The position numbers and the translations under genes are program-made. Below the pieces are notes generated by a model. The model was not told the origin of the DNA. It worked only from the letters and a program-made list of their open reading frames with translations, and ran no database searches. This document shows, piece after piece, positions 36,504 to 45,052 of a DNA stretch of 64,000 nucleotides (its first letter is position 1; each line of letters begins with the position of its first letter). The stretch is taken from positions 310,001-374,000 of the forward strand of contig NC_006396.1 of assembly GCF_000011085.1 (NCBI RefSeq). The letters are read 5' to 3'. The DNA is from Haloarcula marismortui ATCC 43049. GTDB lineage: Archaea; Halobacteriota; Halobacteria; Halobacteriales; Haloarculaceae.

Positions 36504-37295
36504 ATGCAACGACCCACCATCGACGACTTCCGTGAGATCCGGCGGGGCCTCCCCGCGGTAGCGGCGCTGCTGTTCGTCGCGGCGCTCGCGTTCCCGATGT
36601 GGCGCATCAGCGTTGATGCGGTGCAATACCCCAGCACGACGCTCCGCGTCTCCCTGTACGCCTACCCCCACCTGACCGGGGACTTCATCGAGATGGCGCG
36701 GCTGAACCACTACGTCGGGTTCTACTTCCCCGACCCGGTGTTAGTCGAGCCGAACTTCCCCGTTGAGGAGAACGCCATCGACGTACCCGAGTGGTCGCTC
36801 GGGCCCGTCGCGTTCATCGGCGTATCACTGCTGTCAGTGTTCGTCGCCGTCGCACCGACCGTCGACAAGCTCAAGCGCGGCCTGAAATACCAGTTCGGCG
36901 GCACCGTGCTGGTGTTCACCGTGATGCTGGCCGATATCCAGTACCGGCTCTGGGAGGCCGGCCACACGCTCGACCCGGGTGCGCCGGTGATGGGCGTCGC
37001 CGGCTTCACACCGCCGCTGTGGGGGCAGTACCAGGTCGCCAACATCACCAGCGTCTCCCGGTTCGGCCTCGGCGCGTACATGGCCGCCACGGCCGTTGGA
37101 CTGCTCGCGGTTTCGTACTACTACCGCGACCAGGCGGCGACGTTCAGCGAACTCCCGGCCCGATTCCGTAACGGGCTCACCGGGCTTCCCGACGCCGTTC
37201 GGGACCGTGATGGCGACACCGACGACGAGGAGGACGCCCCGCATCACCCGACGACCACCGCGGCCGAACCTGACAAACCAGAAACCCACTCATGA
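36504..37295 (+). CDS. Nos-operon four-span membrane protein
   Basis: A 263-residue protein with four predicted spans (about 16-37, 93-114, 130-150, 188-208), an extracytoplasmic region between the first two, and an acidic, Thr/Pro-rich cytoplasmic tail. A strong Shine-Dalgarno GGAGGTG at 36490-36496 fixes the start. It lies between nosZ and nosD and overlaps nosD by four bases. Membrane proteins at this position occur in other nos clusters, mainly of clade II type, but their function is unsettled; a part in electron transfer or NosZ maturation is inferred. Confidence 0.78.
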   Translation: MQRPTIDDFREIRRGLPAVAALLFVAALAFPMWRISVDAVQYPSTTLRVSLYAYPHLTGDFIEMARLNHYVGFYFPDPVLVEPNFPVEENAIDVPEWSLGPVAFIGVSLLSVFVAVAPTVDKLKRGLKYQFGGTVLVFTVMLADIQYRLWEAGHTLDPGAPVMGVAGFTPPLWGQYQVANITSVSRFGLGAYMAATAVGLLAVSYYYRDQAATFSELPARFRNGLTGLPDAVRDRDGDTDDEEDAPHHPTTTAAEPDKPETHS

Positions 37296-38683
37296 GCCCA
37301 CTGTCCCACGATTTCGAGCGCGTGTTCGCCGTTGGTACCGCGGTCCTGCTCGTGCTGTCGGTCGTGGCTGTCGGGATGGCCAGCGCCGGCGAGGCCGACG
37401 GCACCCGCGACGACCTCGCCTTCGACCCCGACGTGCCCGACACCGGCTCGTTCACCACCCCGTCGGCCGACGGCACCGCGACGGTCGACGGCCAAACGTA
37501 CGACAGCGCGCAGGCGGCGGTCGACGCCGCAGACTCCGGCGACACCGTCACGCTCGACGGTCGTTTTAACGAGACGCTCGTCGTCAGGACGCCGAACGTC
37601 ACGCTCTCCGGGAGCGGTTCCGCGTCGACGCTGTTGCACGGTGATGGCGATGGCGATGTGCTCGCCGTCGAAGCACCGGGTGTGACCGTGTCGGATATCT
37701 GGGTCCGCAACAGCGGCTACAGCACCGCGACGAATGACGCCGCGATATTCGTCAACGCAAGCGAGGTCACTGTCCGCGACAGCCGCGTGACCGACATGAC
37801 CTTCGGCATCTGGCTTGACGGTGTCGATGACTCCGAGATACAGAACAACACCATCGTCGGCCGCGAGGAGATAACGCAGTTGACTAGACGCGGCAACGGC
37901 ATCCAGATCTGGAAGACCGAGGACAGCGTCATCCGGAACAACGACATCACCACCGTCCGGGACGGGCTCTACTTCAACTGGGCGAAAGACGTCAACGCCA
38001 GCGCGAACACGATGTGGGACCTCCGCTACGGCGTCCACTACATGTACTCGGACGACTCGCATCTGCGGGATAACACCGCCTTCGACAACGACGTCGGGTA
38101 CGCGCTGATGGTGTCGAAACACCTCGTCATTGAGGACAACGTCGCGGTCAACAACAGCGGGCAGTCCGGCCACGGTATCCTCGTCAAGAGTATCGACGAC
38201 ACGGACATCCGCGGCAACCACCTCGTCGACAACGAGAACGGGCTGTTCGTCTACAACTCCGTCAGCAACCGCATCATCGGAAACCTCGTCGTCGGCAACG
38301 ACGTCGGCGTCCACATCGCCGCGGGGAGCACCGACGGCACCGTGACCGAGAACAGTTTCATTCGCAACAACAGGCCGGTGCTCGCGGTGATGAGCGACCA
38401 GGTCCACTGGAACGAAAGCGTCGGGAACTACTGGTCCCGGGCGAACCCGACGGACGTTGATGACGACGGTGTCGGCGACACCCGCTACCAGCCGGCTGGG
38501 ACGGTCCAGCAGGTGACCGCGGAAAAGCCCGCTGCGCGGGTGTTCGCCAGTAGCCCGGCCTTCGACGCCGTTCGGCTGGCTGAGTCGTCCGTTCCAGTCG
38601 TTCAGTCGCCCGGCGTGGTCGATGCCCGCCCGCTCACCGAACCACCCCACGAGAACTGGAGGAGCTACTATGAACGTGATTGA
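37292..38683 (+). CDS. nosD: NosD, copper-site maturation protein
   Basis: A 463-residue exported protein. A signal-like hydrophobic segment covers residues 10-30. From about 65 to 380 it is a right-handed parallel beta-helix with repeated N-x-I/V-x-x-N patterns (for example SEIQNNTIVG and DTDIRGNHLVDNENG) typical of NosD and CASH-domain proteins. NosD works with the NosF-NosY ABC complex to assemble the CuZ cluster of NosZ outside the cell. It overlaps the preceding gene by four bases and nosF by 14. Confidence 0.93.
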   Translation: MSPLSHDFERVFAVGTAVLLVLSVVAVGMASAGEADGTRDDLAFDPDVPDTGSFTTPSADGTATVDGQTYDSAQAAVDAADSGDTVTLDGRFNETLVVRTPNVTLSGSGSASTLLHGDGDGDVLAVEAPGVTVSDIWVRNSGYSTATNDAAIFVNASEVTVRDSRVTDMTFGIWLDGVDDSEIQNNTIVGREEITQLTRRGNGIQIWKTEDSVIRNNDITTVRDGLYFNWAKDVNASANTMWDLRYGVHYMYSDDSHLRDNTAFDNDVGYALMVSKHLVIEDNVAVNNSGQSGHGILVKSIDDTDIRGNHLVDNENGLFVYNSVSNRIIGNLVVGNDVGVHIAAGSTDGTVTENSFIRNNRPVLAVMSDQVHWNESVGNYWSRANPTDVDDDGVGDTRYQPAGTVQQVTAEKPAARVFASSPAFDAVRLAESSVPVVQSPGVVDARPLTEPPHENWRSYYERD

Positions 38684-39677
38684 CGTCGACGACGTATCGA
38701 AAGCCTACGGCGACGTGCAGGCGCTCGATGGACTGAGTCTGTCTGTCGAACGGGGAGCTACCCTCGGCGTGTTCGGCACGAACGGGGCCGGCAAGACAAC
38801 GCTGTTCAAACTGCTTGTCGGGCTGAACCGACCGGACGAGGGGAGCGTCTCAGTCGCCGGTGCGGACCCGACCGACGGGACCGCCGTTCGCGAGCGGGTG
38901 CGATACCTGCCGGAACACGCCGGCTTCCCGCCGAGCCTGACTGGCCGCGAAATACTCAGCTTCCACGCCCGGATGCGCTCGGTACCCCGGGAGGACCGAG
39001 ACCACCACGTCGAGCGCATCCTGCACACTGTCGGACTCGCGGACGCCGCGGACCGCCGGGTCGGCGGCTACTCAAACGGAATGAACCGCCGGCTCGGCCT
39101 CGGGACGGCGCTCGTCGGCGAGCCGGCCGTGTTGATACTCGACGAACCGACCGCGGGGCTCGACCCCGACGGCATCCGGGCGTTCCACGAGGTCGTGGAA
39201 GCCCTTGCAGCCGAGACGGACGTGACTATTGTCTTCTCCTCGCACGCGCTCGGGGAGATTCAGCGGCTCTGCTCGGCGGCGGTCATCATCGCCGACGGAC
39301 AGGTGGCAACCGCGGGGCCAGTCGAGGAGCTTCGCCGCGCTGCCGCCGACGAGGTGACGGTGTCGCTGTCGCTTGCGTCCGAGGCGGCTGCAAGCGACGT
39401 GGCGACCGACCTCGGGACCTCCGAGGCAGTGTCCACCGTCAGCCGCTCCGGTGCAGACGTGACGGCACGGACCACGCCGGCTGATGCTTACGACCTCCTG
39501 ACCGCCGTTGGTGAGGGGGCCAACATCGACCGCTTCGAGGTCCGCGAGCCTGGCCTCGAAGCCGCGTTCCACGAGGCCGTCGGGGCGGATAACGGCGATG
39601 GCTCCGGCTCCGACAGCACAGCGTCGGCAGCGGCTGCGGAGGCGGCGACCGAGGACTCGGGAGGTGAGCCGGCATGA
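38670..39677 (+). CDS. nosF: NosF, ABC ATPase for nitrous-oxide reductase maturation
   Basis: A 335-residue ABC ATPase starting at the ATG at 38670, which puts the first strand (VIDVDDVSKAYG) at the N-terminus. Walker A GTNGAGKTTL is near 36-45, the signature YSNGMNRRLGLG near 133, and Walker B LILDEPTAGLDPDG near 153. After residue 220 an extra C-terminal domain ends in an Ala/Ser/Asp-rich tail. With NosY it drives NosD-dependent copper-centre assembly. Starts overlapping nosD and ends overlapping nosY by four bases. Confidence 0.93.
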   Translation: MNVIDVDDVSKAYGDVQALDGLSLSVERGATLGVFGTNGAGKTTLFKLLVGLNRPDEGSVSVAGADPTDGTAVRERVRYLPEHAGFPPSLTGREILSFHARMRSVPREDRDHHVERILHTVGLADAADRRVGGYSNGMNRRLGLGTALVGEPAVLILDEPTAGLDPDGIRAFHEVVEALAAETDVTIVFSSHALGEIQRLCSAAVIIADGQVATAGPVEELRRAAADEVTVSLSLASEAAASDVATDLGTSEAVSTVSRSGADVTARTTPADAYDLLTAVGEGANIDRFEVREPGLEAAFHEAVGADNGDGSGSDSTASAAAAEAATEDSGGEPA

Positions 39678-40618
39678 GCGAGGACGAGTCATCGACGGAC
39701 CCGGCCCCCGACGGCGGCGTCGTTTCGGTCGACGCTCCGGCTACCCGGTTGCACGACGGCGGAACCGAGGGAAGTACGGCCACGGACGCTGCCGACGAAT
39801 CGGCGCTCGCCCGGCTTGCCGACAGCAGTCTGCTGACCATCGCTCGCCGGGAGTACCGGCTGGCCGTCCGGAGCCGGTGGGCGCTCGGCGTGGCGCTGCT
39901 GTTCGGCCTCTTCACCACCGCAGTCGTCCAGTTCGGCGCGAGCTCGGTCGGCCCGGGTCGGTTTGACGCGGTGGTTGCGACTATCGCCGAACTCGGCGTC
40001 TACCTCGTCCCGCTGACCGCGCTAGCGGTCGGCTACGACGCCATTGTCGGTGCCGACGAGCGCGGGTCGCTCGAACTCATGCTCGCGCTCCCGGTCACGA
40101 AAGGCCGTGTCGTTGTCGGCACTGCCATCGGCCGGGCGGCGGTGCTGTCCGGCGCGATGTTGCTCGGCTTCGTTCCCGGCGCGCTGTTGACTGTCCGCTA
40201 CATCGGTTTCGCCAGCGTCGGCCAGTACGCGACCGTCGCCCTCGCTGCGGTGTTGACCGGCTGTGCGATGCTCGGCGTGGCGGTGCTGGTCTCGACAGTC
40301 GCACGGACGAAAACGCACGCGCTCGGTGCCGCACTGGCCATCTGGTTGTGGGTCGCGCTGTTGCACGACTTGGTGGCGCTAGGGGCCGTCGCGGGGTTCG
40401 ACCTCGGGTCCGGCGCTATCGCCGCGGCGATACTGCTCAACCCCGTGGACTGCTTCCGCGTGCTCGCACTCGCACAGGTCAACGTGGTCGCTGGCGGCTT
40501 CGGGAGCGTGCTGGCACAGGCCGGGCTGACCACGCCAATGGTCGCCGCGGGACTCGTCGCGTGGGTCGTCGTGCCCGTCGGCGTCGCCGCGAAACTCATT
40601 CAGCGGCGGCGTCTCTGA
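39674..40618 (+). CDS. nosY: NosY, ABC-2 type permease for NosZ maturation
   Basis: A 314-residue permease with six predicted spans and the ABC-2 feature DERGSLELMLALPVTKGRVV after the second span. An N-terminal extension of about 55 acidic, Gly-rich residues is not usual for bacterial NosY. It is the last gene of the operon; its stop is 2 bp from the convergent HisG-like gene. No nosL or nosR is seen in the window. Confidence 0.92.
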   Translation: MSEDESSTDPAPDGGVVSVDAPATRLHDGGTEGSTATDAADESALARLADSSLLTIARREYRLAVRSRWALGVALLFGLFTTAVVQFGASSVGPGRFDAVVATIAELGVYLVPLTALAVGYDAIVGADERGSLELMLALPVTKGRVVVGTAIGRAAVLSGAMLLGFVPGALLTVRYIGFASVGQYATVALAAVLTGCAMLGVAVLVSTVARTKTHALGAALAIWLWVALLHDLVALGAVAGFDLGSGAIAAAILLNPVDCFRVLALAQVNVVAGGFGSVLAQAGLTTPMVAAGLVAWVVVPVGVAAKLIQRRRL

Positions 40619-40620
40619 AC

Positions 40621-41517
40621 CTAAATCGACTGCAGCGCTGTTTCTTCTGGTTCCTCGAACAGACTGGCGACCCGTTCCGTCGTCTCGGTGCGCTCGTGAG
40701 CGTTTTCCAGAAGGACGGTTTCGCTAGGGAACAGCTGCTCGCCGAGTTCGAGCCCGTGGTCCCGCGCAGTCGACCCCGTAACGGTGAGGTAGACGCCGAG
40801 GCCGGTCGCCGCGATGTCTGCCTCTTCCTCGCCGCCCTCCGTGGGATACGTAAAGGAGACGCCATCGAGCGCACTCGTTCCGAGGACGGCTTCAACGAGC
40901 CGCTCGTACCGCGGTGAGATACAGAGTTCACCCTCGTAGTTGGTGACGAAATCCCGGTCGAGAGGCCCGTCCTGTGTGTCCATGACCTCCGGCGTCGCTA
41001 GCAGTGTGTGATACACTGTATCGCCCAGCCCGGTCACGACCCGTACGTCGGTGTCCAGCGGATCGATGCGGTCGTTGATCTCGTGGATGGCGGTCAGCGG
41101 TTCGTCCCGAAGCTGAACGACTTCCTCGAGCACAAGGTCGGCGCTGTCGAACCCGAGCGCAAACTCGTGTGTCCGGAGCGCCCGGAACGGTTCCTCGCGG
41201 CCGACCAGCTGGACGTCACCGTGTTCGGTCGGCACAGTGACGCTGTCGAAGACGATCCGTCGGGGCATCCCGTCGCGGTCGTCACGGAGCAGCGTATACT
41301 CTGGCTTGTATGGCGCATCGAGCGAGGAGTAATCGCTGATGCGATGGTACACGTCGGCGACCGCGTCCTGATTGCCTTTGGTGACGGCCTTCTCGTAGCG
41401 AAGCGTCGAGATGATATCGTCGGCCAGGTCGGTCGTCCCCGTGCGTCCGGCGAGTCGCTCCAGCACTGCTTCGAGGGGCCGGCCCTTGCGCGGGACGGCC
41501 ACTCTCGTCGTCGTCAT
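40621..41517 (-). CDS. HisG-like (ATP phosphoribosyltransferase fold) paralogue
   Basis: A 298-residue protein starting TRVAVPRKGRPLEAVLERL, matching the first strand and loop of HisG. Further HisG-like segments are ALGFDSADLVLEE near 118-130, DFVTNYEGELCISPRY near 187, and a PRPP-loop-like VTGSTARDHGLEL near 248, followed by ETVLLEN. The central part is divergent, so histidine biosynthesis is doubtful. It may use PRPP or a nucleotide for another reaction or have lost activity. It is followed, in transcription order, by the end of the nos operon and preceded 39 bp upstream by a coiled-coil gene on the same strand. Confidence 0.6.
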   Translation of the reverse strand: MTTTRVAVPRKGRPLEAVLERLAGRTGTTDLADDIISTLRYEKAVTKGNQDAVADVYHRISDYSSLDAPYKPEYTLLRDDRDGMPRRIVFDSVTVPTEHGDVQLVGREEPFRALRTHEFALGFDSADLVLEEVVQLRDEPLTAIHEINDRIDPLDTDVRVVTGLGDTVYHTLLATPEVMDTQDGPLDRDFVTNYEGELCISPRYERLVEAVLGTSALDGVSFTYPTEGGEEEADIAATGLGVYLTVTGSTARDHGLELGEQLFPSETVLLENAHERTETTERVASLFEEPEETALQSI

Positions 41518-41556
41518 TATGCAGGCACAGACGGGGGACCGGTAAAACGAGTTCGG

Positions 41557-42654
41557 TTAGTCGCCGCCGCCGATGACCGACGACAGCTGTTCGCGCCACT
41601 GTTTGAGCTCTTCGATCTCCGATTCGGTTTCGTTTATCCGGTCAGCGAGTTTCCCATCGTCAATCTCCTCGCGGACGGCTTCGATGTCGTCTTCGAGATC
41701 GTCAAGCTGCCCTTCGACGCTCTCGACTTCTCCGGAAAGCTCGTCGACCTTGTCGGAGGCGGACGTGGCTGTATTCGTCGCCGACTGGACCTCGTCCTGA
41801 AACCCTTCCAAGGCCTCTTCGAAGGAATTGAGGCGCTCGCCGAACTCCTGAATCATGTCCTCGCCAGTGCCGTTCTCCTCGAGGAACTCTTCGAGGGCAT
41901 CGGTGTACGCACGGAGGTCTGCAACATCGCTCTGGATGCGCTGAATCCGAGCATCATTGACGCCGCCAGTGTCGCTGTCGTCCTCAGAAACGGCGTCAAG
42001 CGCGCGCTTGAGGAGCTTCACGTCTTCGGGTGAGACGTTCTGATCGCGGATTTCCTGTGCCATCGTCGCAACGACAGCGCCGGATTGTACCTCGGAGTCC
42101 GCCGGTGCGGCGTTGCTCTCTTCGGGGGCTTCGACACTTGCGTCCGGGTTGTTCGGGTCCGAGAGGTCGAGCGTCTCGATATCCTCGTCGTCATCGTCTT
42201 CGAGACCGGGAACGCTGTCAGCGTCACCAGCGATGACGTCTCGGACAGCCTCGTCGCCGCCTCCGACGAGGTCCTCCTGGTCTTCATCCAGTGGCGGGTC
42301 CACACTCTCGATTTCGGGTTCCGTCAAGAATTTCTCGACGTCGTCGGTGCCCGTCGCACGAATGCCGTAGACAGTCGTGTAGTCGGCTTCGGCTTCAAGT
42401 TCCTTCTCGAAGGCGATCCGGTTTTCGTTGATGTCCCAGTACTCGCTGCCGTACTCGGGGTGGAAGCCCAGATCCTCGACTGCCACGTCGTCTGGAACAG
42501 TGTCGACTAGCCTGACTGTCACCGGAACGGACCGCCGCGAAGTGAGATTAAACGCTATCGCGGGCACGGGAAACTCGTCCGCCTCGAACCGCTTGGTCAC
42601 TGTCACACCATCGGCAGCGACAGTGACTTCGTCGTAGGCTTGCGAATTGCTCAT
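41557..42654 (-). CDS. Haloarchaeal protein with long C-terminal coiled coil
   Basis: A 365-residue soluble protein. Residues 5-110 form a beta-rich domain (VTVAADGVTVTKRFEADEFP at the start) ending with an EYGSEYWDINENRIAFEKEL segment. A strongly acidic, Pro/Asp-rich linker follows to about 190, and residues 225-355 are coiled coil with many Asp/Glu heptads. No known function is recognised. A TATA-like CTTTAATACT lies about 25-35 nt before the ATG. It is probably cotranscribed with the HisG-like gene 39 bp downstream. Confidence 0.72.
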   Translation of the reverse strand: MSNSQAYDEVTVAADGVTVTKRFEADEFPVPAIAFNLTSRRSVPVTVRLVDTVPDDVAVEDLGFHPEYGSEYWDINENRIAFEKELEAEADYTTVYGIRATGTDDVEKFLTEPEIESVDPPLDEDQEDLVGGGDEAVRDVIAGDADSVPGLEDDDDEDIETLDLSDPNNPDASVEAPEESNAAPADSEVQSGAVVATMAQEIRDQNVSPEDVKLLKRALDAVSEDDSDTGGVNDARIQRIQSDVADLRAYTDALEEFLEENGTGEDMIQEFGERLNSFEEALEGFQDEVQSATNTATSASDKVDELSGEVESVEGQLDDLEDDIEAVREEIDDGKLADRINETESEIEELKQWREQLSSVIGGGD

Positions 42655-42826
42655 GGTCTGTATGGTCTCAGCAATAGTATTAAAGGTACGTACCTGACCA
42701 ACATTTACGCCTTTTTTCTATACGACGGTCATTAATATAATGTGTTAGACGTAAGCTCAGTAACACGAACAGGGCGTGAGACAGGAAGGATTGATAATCC
42801 GTCTGCTCAGCACTGGCAGACCGCTT

Positions 42827-43660
42827 TCAGTCGAGGTCGTACCGATCGCCGATTTCAATGATTGAAAACGTCGAGGGATGCTCGAAGCTGTTGGCGTGGT
42901 TGTGCAGGACGGTCGGCTCCGTTGTCATTCCCTTCCACATGTCCCAGTGGGTCGGGATGAGGGTATCCAGCTGGAGTTCGTTCGCGGCTTCGATAATCAT
43001 GTTCTCGTCGTTGTACCACTGCGTTCGCGTCGGTTCGCCGGTCTCCTTGTCGTCGATCATCCCGACCGTCCCGAACGCGAGAACGCCGGCGTCAATGTCG
43101 TAGCGCTCGCCGACAGACTCGAACTCGCCGGGGCGGGCGTCGCCGCCGTGGAAGAACGTACCGGCGTCGTGTTCGAACACGTACGACACCGAGTGCTCGG
43201 CGTCGGGATCGTTGGCCGGTTCGACGTGAACTGTCAGGTCGCCGATTTCGAGCGTGTCCCCCTCCGTGACTTCGTGGAGCTGGTCGTCGGTGACGCTATA
43301 GTTCTCCAGCCACGCCTCCTCTCGGATAACGTCGTGACCACTGTCAGTCGTATAGTAGTCCGCGCCCGTCCCGGCGAGAATCGGCGCTTGTGACGGCCCG
43401 TGAACGTGGTCGGTATGCTCGTGGGTACCCAGAACCGCGTCGCACTCGGTGATGTCTTCGGGATTGAACGGCACTGGGACCATCCGGACGGTTCGCGGCG
43501 GGTCGCCCGTGCCGAGATACGGGTCGATGAAGACGGTCGTCCCGCCACTGGATTTCACGATGAAGCCGTTACAGCCCAGATACCAGATCGCCAGTCCGTC
43601 GGGTGTCGCCGACTCCACCGCACGCGGGAGCCAGTCGTCCCAATCAGATTCGACTGTCAT
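42827..43660 (-). CDS. Metallo-beta-lactamase fold hydrolase (UlaG-like)
   Basis: About 277 residues from ATG 43660 (a GTG at 43675 would add five). The fold is of the MBL/UlaG group: GCNGFIVKSSGGTTVFIDPY at the start, and the metal motif H-x-H-x-D-H as GTHEHTDHVHGP near 75. Later conserved residues are FHGGDARPGEF and IPTHWDMWKG. UlaG hydrolyses ascorbate-6-phosphate lactone, but this specificity should not be assumed; RNase- or lactonase-type activities are possible. The gene is isolated between two others of unrelated function. Confidence 0.87.
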   Translation of the reverse strand: MTVESDWDDWLPRAVESATPDGLAIWYLGCNGFIVKSSGGTTVFIDPYLGTGDPPRTVRMVPVPFNPEDITECDAVLGTHEHTDHVHGPSQAPILAGTGADYYTTDSGHDVIREEAWLENYSVTDDQLHEVTEGDTLEIGDLTVHVEPANDPDAEHSVSYVFEHDAGTFFHGGDARPGEFESVGERYDIDAGVLAFGTVGMIDDKETGEPTRTQWYNDENMIIEAANELQLDTLIPTHWDMWKGMTTEPTVLHNHANSFEHPSTFSIIEIGDRYDLD

Positions 43661-43826
43661 GTCGGGAGATGCCACGCCCGGTCGCTAAGATGTTTCGAAG
43701 ACGCCGGGCCGTCGGTCGCTGGCTGCTGTACGGATACTTCGGCCAGCAATTCGAACCGACCTCCGCAGTCGCCGATGGCTTTCGGTCGTCGTGGGGCCTC
43801 TCGCTGTCTGAGAACGGAGCCCTCGG

Positions 43827-43834
43827 TTTATTTA
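43827..43834 (+). promoter_or_regulatory. TATA box of the uspA-like gene
   Basis: TTTATTTA lies 25-32 nt before the ATG at 43859, typical of a leaderless archaeal transcript. Confidence 0.6.
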
Positions 43835-43858
43835 CCAACTGAGAGAAATACAACCTGT

Positions 43859-44308
43859 ATGTACGATCACATTCTCCTCGCCTCGGATGGAACAGAAGCT
43901 TCAACCAACGCCGAGTCCCACGCGATTTCCCTCGCAGCGGAACACGGTGCGGCCCTCCACGTGCTGTATGTCGTTGACGAGGACGTGTACACGGCCTACA
44001 GCGGTGACGAATACGTCGACGAATCGGAGGGGCCCGAGCATGGTCTCGAAGAGACGGGTCAGGAGACGCTGGCCCGGATACAGGCCGACGCGGAGGCGTC
44101 GGGCGTCGACGCAACGACGACCCTGAAACACGGACGGCCGGCCGAATCCGTCATCGAAACCGCCGACGAGGCGGACGTCGATCTGCTCGTGCTCGGGACG
44201 AAGCGGCGGCCGGCGGAGTACCGGAGTCTCCTCGGCAGCATCACCGACAAAGTGCTCAGGCTGAGCGAGCGACCAGCGGTCGTGGTGAAAACCGAAGTCG
44301 AGGAGTAA
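43859..44308 (+). CDS. Universal stress protein (UspA family)
   Basis: A 149-residue protein starting at ATG 43859, where MYDHILLASDGTEAS gives the usual family N-terminus; a longer in-frame extension upstream has no Usp similarity and runs antisense to the metallo-hydrolase. The ATP-binding motif G-x2-G-x9-G-S/T appears as LGTKRRPAEYRSLLGSITDKV near 118, with the first Gly-x-x-Gly partly degenerate (GTKRR), so nucleotide binding is not certain. Stress-related roles in the family are broad. Confidence 0.92.
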   Translation: MYDHILLASDGTEASTNAESHAISLAAEHGAALHVLYVVDEDVYTAYSGDEYVDESEGPEHGLEETGQETLARIQADAEASGVDATTTLKHGRPAESVIETADEADVDLLVLGTKRRPAEYRSLLGSITDKVLRLSERPAVVVKTEVEE

Positions 44309-44420
44309 CCCTCAGTCGGTCAAGTGTTTCGCTGACTGGCAATAGCTGTCGGCGGCATCGGCGCTCCTGACCGGCAGCTTCAGGGTCGGCGAAAAGTACA
44401 ACCGCGAAAAATACCGGGGT

Positions 44421-44819
44421 TCAGTCCTCGCAGCAACCGCCGGCTTTCTGGCCGAAGTCGACAGCCAGTTCCTCGGACACGATCTCGTTGAGTTCCTGCA
44501 GGCGCAGTTCGAGTTCGTTCTGGGCCTCAAGATAGTCGCTCATCACCGGGATGTCGTGAAGTTCCTCCTGCTTTTGCTGGACCTTCCGGAGGTCCTCCTG
44601 AGAGGCGTTCCCGGTCTGGCGGGCGAGCATGAACTCCTCGCGGATCTGCTCGAACTCCTTGATGGCCGCCTGCGCCTCGTCGTGGTTTTCGACGGCGTCT
44701 TTCGTCTCCTTGAATCGCTGGTACACCGGGAGCTCGGCGATTGCTTCGCCGAACTCTGTAGCGAGTGCCTCGACGCGGTCACCGTCGATGTCAGCGGCGG
44801 TATCGGTCTCGATACTCAT
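44421..44819 (-). CDS. YlbF/YmcA family (DUF964) helical protein
   Basis: A 132-residue all-helical protein starting at ATG 44819; an upstream in-frame extension of 27 residues has no family similarity. Residues 15-115 match the YlbF/YmcA group (ELPVYQRFKETKDAVENHDE, then EFEQIREEFM and LEAQNELELRLQELNEIVS). In Bacillus these proteins form a complex affecting RNA processing and development; the archaeal role is unknown. The C-terminus GGCCED carries a vicinal Cys pair. Confidence 0.82.
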   Translation of the reverse strand: MSIETDTAADIDGDRVEALATEFGEAIAELPVYQRFKETKDAVENHDEAQAAIKEFEQIREEFMLARQTGNASQEDLRKVQQKQEELHDIPVMSDYLEAQNELELRLQELNEIVSEELAVDFGQKAGGCCED

Positions 44820-45022
44820 CGCTATATCGTATGGACTCGGGCGGTATAGGCCTGCCGAAACCGGGTTGTTATACGCAGGACAGTGCCTCAGTGCTAGCAC
44901 AATAGGCTGCGTCTGTTACGTTGGGCAGGACCCGGAACTGTGGTTCCAGTTGCACATAGCCAGCCTTGCTCGGTCTCGATATGGCGAGCCGGAGTTATCA
45001 GTGGTTGTAATCAGCCAGAAAT

Positions 45023-45030
45023 GATATATC
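45023..45030 (+). promoter_or_regulatory. TATA box of the PAS transducer gene
   Basis: GATATATC lies 23-30 nt before the ATG at 45053, indicating a leaderless mRNA. Confidence 0.55.
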
Positions 45031-45052
45031 CTGCCCGTTGGTCCTTACAATA

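Noticed and set aside
37244-38650. 468-residue minus-strand ORF opposite nosD
   Set aside because: Antisense shadow with Val/Asp-rich low-complexity content and no domain.
41008-42033. 341-residue plus-strand ORF across the HisG-like and coiled-coil genes
   Set aside because: Antisense shadow spanning two genes and their intergenic gap; no recognisable domain.
43400-43858. N-terminal extension of the UspA gene
   Set aside because: The extension runs antisense to the metallo-hydrolase and has no Usp similarity; a TATA box at leaderless distance supports the start at 43859.
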